Below the pieces are notes generated by a model. It saw nothing but the letters and a program-made list of their open reading frames with translations. It had not been told where the DNA came from and made no database searches. Of a stretch of 64,000 bases of DNA, positions 1-6,543 are shown one piece after another; the first letter of the stretch is position 1, and every line of letters begins with the position of its first letter. The DNA is from PALSA-129 sp050014595 (GTDB lineage: Bacteria > Acidobacteriota > Terriglobia > Bryobacterales > Bryobacteraceae), in contig JBEKDA010000020.1 in NCBI GenBank assembly GCA_050014595.1, positions 1 to 64,000 on the forward strand, in the 5' to 3' direction. A program made the position numbers and the translations under genes.

Positions 1-162
1 ATCGAGCTGCGGGGGCGGATGGAGCGGTTAGGATTACAGCGGGCGGCGCAATTCAGTTGGCAGAAGACGGCCGGGCGGACGCTGGAAGTATTCCACGAAG
101 TGATGGAGCAGGCGCGGCCGCTAGTCGAGCGCGCGGCGGTTCCGAGCATGGCTCATCGGTAA
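1..162 (+). CDS. Glycosyltransferase, C-terminal fragment (cut by window start)
   Basis: Frame 1 is open from the first base to the TAA at 160-162 and gives 53 residues. The stretch reading RAAQFSWQKTAGRTLEV, followed by a short helix, is the usual tail of family 4 (GT-B fold) glycosyltransferases, where a conserved 'FSW..TA..T' segment follows the nucleotide-sugar binding domain. Catalytic residues lie upstream of the window, so neither the sugar nor the acceptor can be inferred. Seen: the open frame and tail motif. Inferred: family membership. Confidence 0.6.
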   Translation: MELRGRMERLGLQRAAQFSWQKTAGRTLEVFHEVMEQARPLVERAAVPSMAHR

Positions 163-265
163 ACGGGCTCCGGGCCTGCTATACTGAAAGCTCCGGAAGT
201 TGATCGGCAACCCCCTCTCCCCACTTAAGGCAGTCGGCTCGCGATTTTCCTCCCTCAAAAGCTAA

Positions 266-1504
266 ATGAAAACTTTTTTTGAACTCCCCCTCTCCGCTCT
301 GCTGAAGAGCAATCTCGGTAGGCAAGGCTTTACCGAACCCACTCCCGTCCAGGCACAAGCCATCGAACCGGCGCTCAACGGGAAAGACCTGGTCGCCACG
401 GCGCAGACCGGCACCGGCAAGACGCTGGCATTTGTCCTGCCCATGATTCACCTGCTGGGTACGCCGACAGCCCGCACGGGCATCCGCAGCATGATCTTGA
501 CTCCCACGCGCGAACTGGCCATCCAGATCGACGAAGTATTCTCGAAGATGTCGGTAGGCACCGGGATTCACACCGCGGTGGTTGTCGGCGGTGTCAACGA
601 ACGGACGCAATTGACGGCCATTCGCCGCGGCGCGCAGGTGCTGATCGCCACGCCGGGCAGGCTGCAGGACTTCATGGACCGGCAACTGGTCGATCTCCGT
701 AATGTCCATATGCTGGTGCTGGACGAAGCCGACCGCATGCTCGACATGGGATTCCTGCCGGCGGTCAGGCGGATTATGGCGGCGTTACCGGCCGACCGGC
801 AGACGATGTTGTTTTCGGCGACGATCGAAAAATCGGTCAAGCACCTGGTTGAGACGCAGGTGCCCAACGCGATCCGCATCGAATGCGGTTCCACAATTAA
901 GCCTGTCGAGCAGGTGGATTTGCACCTTTACGAAGTGGAGCAGGACCGCAAACTGGGCCTGCTGCAAAACATGCTCCGCGAGGAAGATGGATCTTTCCTG
1001 GTGTTTGCGCGCACCAAGCGGGGCGCCGACCGCCTGTCGAAGAGACTCTCGCACGAAGGCGTGAAATCCGCCGCGATTCACGGCGACCGCAGCCAGAACC
1101 AACGCAACATGGCGCTGCGCGGTTTCCAGGAGGGACGGTATCGGGTGCTGGTGGCAACCGACGTGGCGGCCCGCGGCATTCACGTGGAAGGAATCTCTCA
1201 CGTGGTGAATTACGATCTTCCGCAAGTGCCGGAGGACTTCATACACCGCGTGGGCCGCACCGGGCGCGCCGGCGCGCGCGGAACGGCCTCGACCTTTGCG
1301 ACACGCGCGGAGCGTTCGGATGTGGCGCATATCGAGCGGACTTTGACTACGCGGCTGGTCAGGCAGCAGGTATCGGGGGATGTTCCCCGTGAGCTGAAGT
1401 CCACGGCTCCGGTGATCGTGATGCCGGTTTCGAGGCCAGCGCACCAGATGCGGGTCAGAAGCTTTGGGCCGCGAGGGAAGGCCCGGCGCCGGTTCGCGGG
1501 CTAG
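266..1504 (+). CDS. DEAD-box ATP-dependent RNA helicase (RhlE-like)
   Basis: A 412-residue protein with the complete DEAD-box core in order: Q-motif near residues 20-30, Walker A AQTGTGKT near 47-54, PTRELA, TPGR, the DEAD box, SAT, and the C-terminal HRVGRTGR motif with an arginine finger. Such proteins remodel RNA duplexes in the cytoplasm in ribosome assembly or mRNA decay. The short arginine-rich tail after the helicase core fits the RhlE group rather than DbpA or CsdA, which carry extra RNA-binding domains. The start is the first ATG of the frame; the ribosome-binding site is weak. It appears monocistronic, and the exact RNA substrate is unknown. Confidence 0.9.
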   Translation: MKTFFELPLSALLKSNLGRQGFTEPTPVQAQAIEPALNGKDLVATAQTGTGKTLAFVLPMIHLLGTPTARTGIRSMILTPTRELAIQIDEVFSKMSVGTGIHTAVVVGGVNERTQLTAIRRGAQVLIATPGRLQDFMDRQLVDLRNVHMLVLDEADRMLDMGFLPAVRRIMAALPADRQTMLFSATIEKSVKHLVETQVPNAIRIECGSTIKPVEQVDLHLYEVEQDRKLGLLQNMLREEDGSFLVFARTKRGADRLSKRLSHEGVKSAAIHGDRSQNQRNMALRGFQEGRYRVLVATDVAARGIHVEGISHVVNYDLPQVPEDFIHRVGRTGRAGARGTASTFATRAERSDVAHIERTLTTRLVRQQVSGDVPRELKSTAPVIVMPVSRPAHQMRVRSFGPRGKARRRFAG

Positions 1505-1540
1505 GGTTCGTCAGGCGCGCGCGGCGGGTTAGAATGACAG

Positions 1541-1560
1541 GCCAGGAGGCTTGTCCCACC
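1541..1560. repeat. Short dispersed repeat copy (partner at 33151-33170)
   Basis: GCCAGGAGG followed by a two-base variable step and then GTCCCAC occurs here and again at 33151-33170, both times just after a gene end. It looks like part of a dispersed intergenic repeat family. Only two copies are visible in the window. Confidence 0.4.
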
Positions 1561-1563
1561 TAA

Positions 1564-2667
1564 GTGAAGCTCGCAAGGTTGACGACGGCGGCGCTGCTCA
1601 CCTCCGTATACCTGCGCGCGCAGGATACACGCCATGTCACGGAACCGCATGTGCCGCCGGCTTGCGCGGTGCTTACGGCGCGGCTCGCGGCGGAGAACGG
1701 CGTGCTGCCCGAGGCCGGCGAACGAACGCCCGACACGGAGCGAATCCAGAATGCCATCGATGGTTGCGAAAAGGGCAAGGCTGTGGCGTTGCGGGCGGCG
1801 GGCGGCAAAAACATCTTTCTCAGCGGACCGATCGAACTCAAGGCCGGTGTGACTCTGCTGGTGGAAGCCGGCACGGCGCTGTTCGCGTCGCGCAACCCGC
1901 GCGATTATGACATGGCTCCGGGCTCGTGCGGCGTGGCTCCGGCGCGCAGGGCGGGCTGCAAGCCGCTGATCGCCGCCAGCCACGCACCCGATAGCGGCAT
2001 CATGGGCGACGGCGCGATCGATGGGCGCGGCGGCGCCAAACTGCTGGGTGAAGACACGACGTGGTGGGCATCCGCATCAAGAGCGACCGCAGCCGCGGCG
2101 GCCTGGTGCGGACCGTCTCCTATGAAGACGTGTGCATGCGCGACGTCACCAACCCGATCGTGCTGACATCGATGTATACCACGCACGCTGGCACGCTGCT
2201 TCCGGTTTACCGGGACATTCTGCTGAAGGACGTTCGCAGCCTCACGCCGGGGCGGCTGACCTTTCTGGGCGTGGATGCGGAGCACAAAATCGGCGTGACG
2301 CTCGACAATGTGATGGTGGACGGACTACGCGCCGGCGACGTGCGCACGGAAAACGCGGAGGTCGTGCGAACCAGGGGTGGCGGGCGTGTGGCTGGGGCGG
2401 CCGTGGCGGCCCTACGCGACGGTGATTTTTCTGGATACGGAAATGGGCGCGCACATCGAAGCGGCGGGCTGGCGTGAGTGGCATCCCGGCGAGACCCATT
2501 CCATCGAGACCGCGTTCTATGCCGAGTTCAATTCCAGCGGACCGGGCGCGCACACCGCGGAGCGCGATGCCCACACCAAACACCTGACCGCGGAGGAAGC
2601 CACGCGCTACCAAACGAAAAAATACCTGAGCGGGTCCGATGGCTGGGACCCGACAGCGGCGCGCTGA
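1564..2667 (+). pseudogene. Decayed pectin-degradation gene: GH28 polygalacturonase plus pectinesterase remnants
   Basis: Three consecutive fragments in different frames read as one broken gene. Positions 1564 to about 2064 (frame 1) give a signal peptide and the N-terminal beta-helix of a GH28 polygalacturonase, including the 'GDGAIDGRGG' turn. Positions about 2064-2360 (frame 3) give a later GH28 segment (GIRIKSDRSRGG, then a VRDV-type strand), with the central part that holds the catalytic Asp residues missing. Positions 2377-2667 (frame 1) give the C-terminal end of a pectin methylesterase (LGRPWRPYATVIF, then GWREW and a YLSGSDGWDP tail). At least two internal deletions with frame change are needed. 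GH28 and pectinesterase act together on pectin, so the ancestor was either a fusion or two adjacent genes. No intact product is expected. Confidence 0.75.
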
Positions 2668-2679
2668 GCGAACCGAAGG

Positions 2680-2787
2680 CTATCTGTGCGGATGCGCGTG
2701 GTTGTGCATCCAGTTGTGAACACCCAAACCAAACAGGCCAATCAGTCCCAATACGATGAGCAGTTCGGGTACGTCAAGCGAACCCAT
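2680..2787 (-). CDS. 35-residue membrane peptide with TatA-like N-terminus
   Basis: The ATG at 2787 is preceded by AAGGAGAG at good distance, a strong ribosome-binding site. The peptide starts MGSLDVPELLIVLGLIGLFG, resembling the beginning of TatA-type proteins (short N-terminus, a 'PELL' turn, one hydrophobic helix). It then ends in a histidine-rich tail (residues 24-35, HNWMHNHAHPHR) instead of the TatA amphipathic helix. A longer in-frame reading upstream runs through a palindromic repeat and is unlikely. It may be a small single-pass membrane protein able to bind metal through its His tail; function is unknown. Confidence 0.5.
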   Translation of the reverse strand: MGSLDVPELLIVLGLIGLFGLGVHNWMHNHAHPHR

Positions 2788-2890
2788 AAGCCTACTCTCC
2801 TTGATTCGGATTATACGCTCCGGAAGGCTGGAAAGAAAGGGCCAGTTTTGATCCAATTTCACCGAGTAGGTTGGTGAAAGAGCATATTCA

Positions 2891-2964
2891 GCCGCCGATG
2901 AACGCCGACGAACGCCGATAAGTGGTTTGTTTTCAATCTGCGTTGAGCGGCGTTCATCGGCGGC
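2891..2964. repeat. Palindromic intergenic repeat, 17-bp arms
   Basis: GCCGCCGATGAACGCCG at 2891-2907 is repeated as its exact reverse complement at 2948-2964, with a 40-base loop. This type of intergenic inverted repeat is commonly dispersed in large soil-bacterial genomes. It lies between the 35-residue peptide gene and the nucleoside hydrolase gene. Confidence 0.8.
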
Positions 2965-3056
2965 CAGTCGCTTGGAACTCCTAGATCGGATGTGATTGAG
3001 GGGCAGCAAGTTATTGCTGCGCCGCGCTACAGTATTGGACGGAGCGAAGGTAGTCT

Positions 3057-4139
3057 ATGAATCGAATCCGTGAGGCTGTGGTGGCGACCGTTGCCTTGTT
3101 TTTTCTGGCGGGCGCAGGGGCGGCGCAGGAGAAGCGATACGTCGTGATCGACCAGGACGCGGCCGGCCCGGGCGGCACGGACATGATGTCGATCCTGGTG
3201 CTGCTGCAGTCGCCCCAGGTGCAAACGCTGGGCATCACGGTAGTGACCGGCGACCAGTGGCGCGACGAGGAAGTGGCGCACACGCTGCGGCTTCTGGAAT
3301 TGGTGGGCCGCGCGGATATTCCGGTGGCGCCGGGCGCGGTCTATCCGCTGCTGCGGACGCAGGCGGAGACCAAACTGTGGGAACAACAGTACGGGAAGGT
3401 GACGTACCAAGGGGCCTGGACGCGCCGCGAGAGCAACCACGATCCGGCCGAGGTGCCGGCCATGGCGGAAGGCAAGCCATCGACGAAGCCTGTGGACGAG
3501 GACGCGGCGCATTTTCTGGTGCGCATGGTTCACGAGCATCCGCACGAGGTGACGGTTTATGCGGGTGGCCCGATGACCAACCTGGCGCTGGCGCTGAGCC
3601 TGGACCCGCACTTCGCGGAACTGAGCAAGGGGCTGGTCTTCATGGGCGGCAGTCTGAGCCCGCGCACGGACGACCCGGAATACGCCAACGATCCGCGCCG
3701 CGAATTCAATCTCTGGTTCGATCCGGAGGCGGCGCACATTGTGCTGCGGGCCCACTGGCCCTCGATTGTCTGCACGACGGTGGATGTTTCGGTGAAGACC
3801 AGGCTGAGCCAGGAGATGTTCGACCAGATCGCCATGGCGCAGACTCCCGCGGGGCAGTATGTGGCGAAGTACTCGCACGCCAATCGCAGCTATCTGTGGG
3901 ATGAACTGGCCGCGGCGGCGTGGATCGATCCGGCGCTGATCACGGCGAAGCGGCAACTCTACATGGACGTCAACGTGGACCGCGGATCGGGGTATGGCGA
4001 CACGCTCACGTGGACCGACCGCATCAAGCCGGCTCTGGATTTGCCGCTGGTCGAAGTGCAGATGGACGTGGACATGGCGCGGTTCGGCAAGATGTTCGTC
4101 GAACTGATGACGAGTGCGACGCCGGGGGTGAAGAAGTAG
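3057..4139 (+). CDS. Secreted inosine-uridine-type nucleoside hydrolase
   Basis: A 360-residue protein with an N-terminal signal peptide (about residues 1-22, ending GAAQ). The N-terminal metal site reads VIDQDAAGPGGTDMMS, a diverged form of the DTDPGxDDA calcium-binding motif of the nucleoside hydrolase family. The VYAGGPMTNLALAL segment corresponds to the conserved family loop that precedes substrate contacts. Family members cleave N-glycosidic bonds of ribonucleosides to give ribose plus base. The export signal suggests extracytoplasmic scavenging of nucleosides. The altered first motif (Q for T, an insertion before the last Asp) makes substrate prediction uncertain. No operon partner is visible. 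Confidence 0.8.
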   Translation: MNRIREAVVATVALFFLAGAGAAQEKRYVVIDQDAAGPGGTDMMSILVLLQSPQVQTLGITVVTGDQWRDEEVAHTLRLLELVGRADIPVAPGAVYPLLRTQAETKLWEQQYGKVTYQGAWTRRESNHDPAEVPAMAEGKPSTKPVDEDAAHFLVRMVHEHPHEVTVYAGGPMTNLALALSLDPHFAELSKGLVFMGGSLSPRTDDPEYANDPRREFNLWFDPEAAHIVLRAHWPSIVCTTVDVSVKTRLSQEMFDQIAMAQTPAGQYVAKYSHANRSYLWDELAAAAWIDPALITAKRQLYMDVNVDRGSGYGDTLTWTDRIKPALDLPLVEVQMDVDMARFGKMFVELMTSATPGVKK

Positions 4140-4218
4140 CCTGAAGTTCCACTCTACGCTTGAACCTCCCGCGATTCGAGGATTAAGGTACATTCATCAT
4201 TTCGGCATCAATCTTTTG

Positions 4219-4247
4219 TTGACATCCCCGGCGGGCGAGCGTTATCT
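4219..4247 (+). promoter_or_regulatory. Sigma70-type promoter of the magnesium operon
   Basis: A perfect -35 hexamer TTGACA at 4219-4224 and a TTATCT -10 hexamer at 4242-4247 are separated by exactly 17 bases. It lies about 50 bases upstream of the riboswitch aptamer, so the M-box is near the 5' end of the transcript. Confidence 0.65.
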
Positions 4248-4299
4248 TGGTGCTGGATGGGATGTAGCATGTTGTTTGCTGCTGACCACCCGATTTGCA

Positions 4300-4475
4300 T
4301 GGATCCTCGGTAGGCGAGGCGTCCGCGCGGCAAATAAGCCACTGCCCTCAGGCATCCAAAGATGCTGTGTGGAGGGTGACCAGGGACTCCCGGAATAAGG
4401 GTTTCTCTAATGTGGCTGAGGTTTTCGGATCTCTCACGGCGCGCGGTGCTGAAGCTTGGACCAGTGGGGGAATCC
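4300..4475 (+). ncRNA. M-box (ykoK) Mg2+ riboswitch aptamer
   Basis: The conserved M-box elements appear in order: GGTAGGCGAGGCGTCC (family pattern GGUGAGGCUCCU) near 4309, ACTGCCC near 4340, ATCCAAAGATG near 4357 (matching the GUCCAAAGAC hairpin of Bacillus ykoK), an AGGGTGACCAGG element near 4375, and CGGTGCTGAAGCTT near 4444 (matching GGUGCUAAAGCUC). The M-box folds around several Mg2+ ions and turns off Mg2+ transporter expression when Mg2+ is plentiful. A promoter lies upstream, a terminator hairpin follows at 4501, and an Nramp/MgtE-type operon follows that. The boundaries are approximate. Confidence 0.85.
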
Positions 4476-4500
4476 GTCAGCAATCGCTCGCGATAGTTGG

Positions 4501-4534
4501 CCATTTCTTCCGCTCCGGGGGAAATGGTTTTTTG
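4501..4534 (+). terminator. Intrinsic terminator acting as riboswitch expression platform
   Basis: CCATTTC at 4501-4507 pairs with GAAATGG at 4521-4527 around a GC-rich inner stem and is followed directly by a run of six T. It lies just after the M-box and before any long ORF, as expected for transcription-termination control by Mg2+ binding. Confidence 0.75.
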
Positions 4535-4573
4535 TTTCCCTCCTGAGCTTCGAACTCGTCTCCAGAAAGGTAT

Positions 4574-4636
4574 ATGAGACCGAACGACGATAAGCCTCCG
4601 AGTTGGGAGGATGGGGCGTGGCAGTTCCGGCGGTAA
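4574..4636 (+). CDS. Candidate 20-residue acidic/proline-rich leader peptide (MgtL-like)
   Basis: ATG at 4574 to TAA at 4634-4636 encodes 20 residues beginning MRPNDDKPPSWED: three Pro, three Asp and one Glu within the first 13 residues. An AGAAAGG sequence at 4564-4570 could serve as ribosome-binding site, although the spacing is short. A small hairpin (CCTCC 4595-4599 with GGAGG 4606-4610) lies inside the ORF. Enterobacterial MgtL, the leader of mgtA, is similarly short and starts with an acidic/proline run that destabilises ribosomes at low Mg2+. Position, composition and context match, but there is no sequence homology to show, and a chance ORF cannot be excluded. Confidence 0.4.
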   Translation: MRPNDDKPPSWEDGAWQFRR

Positions 4637-4857
4637 ACCGATAGGCCTTCAGCCATCGCCTTCAACGCCGCTTCTTCCACAGGTTTTGCGGTGGTGAACG
4701 CGAAGGGCTGAAATCCGACCCTCCAATTCCTGGAGCTCGAAATTCTTCCCCTTCGACATCTTCAGCAAGTGTTTATGCCGGTTGCGGCCGTGATATCGCG
4801 CCGCTGGCCATAGCGCCTGTGGTGTATCCGCACGCGGGCGGAAAAGGAGATAAGTCG

Positions 4858-5019
4858 ATGAACAGCGAATTTGTGACGGCTGCCCCGTCCGGCGTGGAAG
4901 CGGCACTGGCGCCGGGCCGGGGCGGCTCTATTATTATCCGGAAGATCATACACGTGTTATTGGCCACGGGCCGCGTGCTGAGTGTGTTCTTCGAAGTGCC
5001 GCCGGTCTACCGGCGTTAA
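4858..5019 (+). CDS. Small 53-residue protein at head of magnesium operon
   Basis: The ATG at 4858 follows a strong ribosome-binding site (AAAAGGAGAT, 7-8 bases away). The protein has a polar N-terminal half and one hydrophobic/amphipathic segment (about residues 26-46, SIIIRKIIHVLLATGRVLSVF), ending VPPVYRR. It sits 46 bases before the transporter GTG, so it is likely co-transcribed and perhaps translationally coupled. I do not recognise a family. It could be a small membrane regulator of the transporter or merely a translational leader. Confidence 0.55.
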   Translation: MNSEFVTAAPSGVEAALAPGRGGSIIIRKIIHVLLATGRVLSVFFEVPPVYRR

Positions 5020-5065
5020 GCGACGTGGGAGCGGAGATCCAGCCCGCCAGGCAAGGGAAGGCCTC

Positions 5066-6337
5066 GTGAACATTTTTTCCAAACTGTATTACCGATATAA
5101 GAAGATCCTCAAGACGTTGAGGCTGTACCTTTTGATCGCGGGCCCCGGCATCATTGTCATGGTGGCCGATAACGACGCCGGCGGCATCACCACTTACACC
5201 GCCACCGGCGCACAGTATGGCTTTCACCTGATCTGGTTCCTGATCTTGCTGGGGCCGGTAGCCTACTACGTCCAGGAGATGACCGTAAGGCTGGGCGCGG
5301 TCACAAAGCGGGGCCATGCCGAGGCCATCTTCCATGCCTTCGGATCGTTTTGGGGATGGTTTTCGCTCTTGGACCTTGTCCTGGTGGATTGGCTGACGAT
5401 GATCACGGAATTCGTCGGCATGACCGCGGCGATGAGCATTTTTGGCGTGCCGCCGTGGGTTACGGTGATCGTGGCCTGGATCACCATGGGGACCATGGTT
5501 CTCCAAGGCCGCTATTGGACGTGGGAGAAGCTGGCGCTTGTTTTCTGTGGGCTCAACCTGATTTACATTCCAGCCGCTTTCCTGATTAATCCTCCGATTG
5601 ACAAGATCCTTTACGGCAGCCTGGTACCGCACTTCCCGCCAGGAGGATTCACCAACGATCTGTTCTTCCTGCTCATGGCCAACATCGGCACCACCATCGC
5701 GCCCTGGATGATCTTTTTCCAGCAAAGCGCCGTGGTGGACAAGGGGATGCAGGAAAAAGACATGCGGTGGGGAAACCTGGACACCGCCTTTGGCTCGTTC
5801 CTGACCGTGGTGGTAGCCGCTTTCTGCGTGATCCTTACGGCCACCCTCCTACCAGGCCAGAACATCACCGATGCCGCGACGGCCGCCATCAAGTTCATGG
5901 GCATCAATAAACACTTGGGAGCATGCCTGGCAATCGGCTTGTTCGATGCCGGGTTCCTGGGCGCCATATGCATCTCGCTCGCCAGTTCGTGGGCCTTCGG
6001 CGAGGTGTTCGGCTGGGCCCACTCGCTGAACCACAAGATCAAGGAAGCGCCGTGGTTCTATGCCTACTATTTCTTCGATCTCTTGTTGGCGGGCACGATC
6101 GTCCTGATTCCGGGTGCGCCCTTGGTGCTCATCACTCTATTTGTCCAAGTGATTGCGGTCACCCTGCTTCCCGCAGCCCTGGTGTTTCTTATTCTGCTCC
6201 TCAACGACGAGGAGACCATGGGCACGTACAAGAACACACTCTTCCAGAACGTGGCGAACATCGGCATCACAGCGATGATTATCGTAGTTTCCACGCTGTA
6301 TGGAATCAGTGCGCTGTTTCCGAATCTCTTGAAATGA
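5066..6337 (+). CDS. Nramp-related divalent-metal transporter, probable Mg2+ type (NRMT-like)
   Basis: An integral membrane protein of 423 residues with about 11 helices and the Nramp fold. The start GTG at 5066 is chosen because AAGGGAAGG precedes it; an ATG at 4982 in the same frame overlaps the small upstream gene. In helix 1 the usual DPGN metal motif reads D-A-G-G (D37 kept, Asn replaced by Gly40). In helix 6 the usual M-P-H-N reads A-P-W-M (A212, W214), so the sulfur ligand that favours transition metals and the conserved His are both gone. These changes are in line with known Nramp-related magnesium transporters, and the M-box upstream points the same way. Inferred: proton-independent or weakly coupled Mg2+ import across the inner membrane. 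Confidence 0.8.
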   Translation: MNIFSKLYYRYKKILKTLRLYLLIAGPGIIVMVADNDAGGITTYTATGAQYGFHLIWFLILLGPVAYYVQEMTVRLGAVTKRGHAEAIFHAFGSFWGWFSLLDLVLVDWLTMITEFVGMTAAMSIFGVPPWVTVIVAWITMGTMVLQGRYWTWEKLALVFCGLNLIYIPAAFLINPPIDKILYGSLVPHFPPGGFTNDLFFLLMANIGTTIAPWMIFFQQSAVVDKGMQEKDMRWGNLDTAFGSFLTVVVAAFCVILTATLLPGQNITDAATAAIKFMGINKHLGACLAIGLFDAGFLGAICISLASSWAFGEVFGWAHSLNHKIKEAPWFYAYYFFDLLLAGTIVLIPGAPLVLITLFVQVIAVTLLPAALVFLILLLNDEETMGTYKNTLFQNVANIGITAMIIVVSTLYGISALFPNLLK

Positions 6338-6353
6338 GTCTGGAGGAATCACG

Positions 6354-6530
6354 ATGATCATATCGTTTTTCAAGAATACCATCGAGACGGTCAGGGCCAT
6401 CAACCAGCGATACAAAACGCCGCACATGAAGACGACTCGCATGGCCAGAGTCTGCCTGGGGTTGTTGCGGGGTTATCTGCTGCTGCTGGTTGGGGTCCTG
6501 GTCTTTAAGTTCATTCAAGCGCTGCACTAG
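6354..6530 (+). CDS. 58-residue single-pass membrane peptide between transporter and MgtE-like gene
   Basis: ATG 6354 to TAG 6528-6530, preceded by TGGAGGAATC, a strong ribosome-binding site, only 16 bases after the transporter stop. The N-terminal half is basic and amphipathic (residues 1-33). One transmembrane helix follows (about 34-54, LGLLRGYLLLLVGVLVFKF). Tight spacing on both sides places it in the operon. No family is recognised; it could be an accessory subunit that links the transporter to the soluble sensor protein encoded next. Confidence 0.65.
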   Translation: MIISFFKNTIETVRAINQRYKTPHMKTTRMARVCLGLLRGYLLLLVGVLVFKFIQALH

Positions 6531-6543
6531 CTGGAGGTCGCCC

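Noticed and set aside
4300..4475. yybP-ykoY manganese riboswitch as alternative to the M-box
   Set aside because: The order and spacing of GGCGAGGC, CTGCCC, ATCCAAAGATG and GGTGCTGAAGC match M-box elements, and the paired NNNACUGCUUC-like loops of yybP-ykoY are not seen.
4982..5065. Upstream ATG start for the Nramp-like gene
   Set aside because: It would overlap the small gene end and add a polar, unconserved extension; the GTG at 5066 has a ribosome-binding site and matches the family start.
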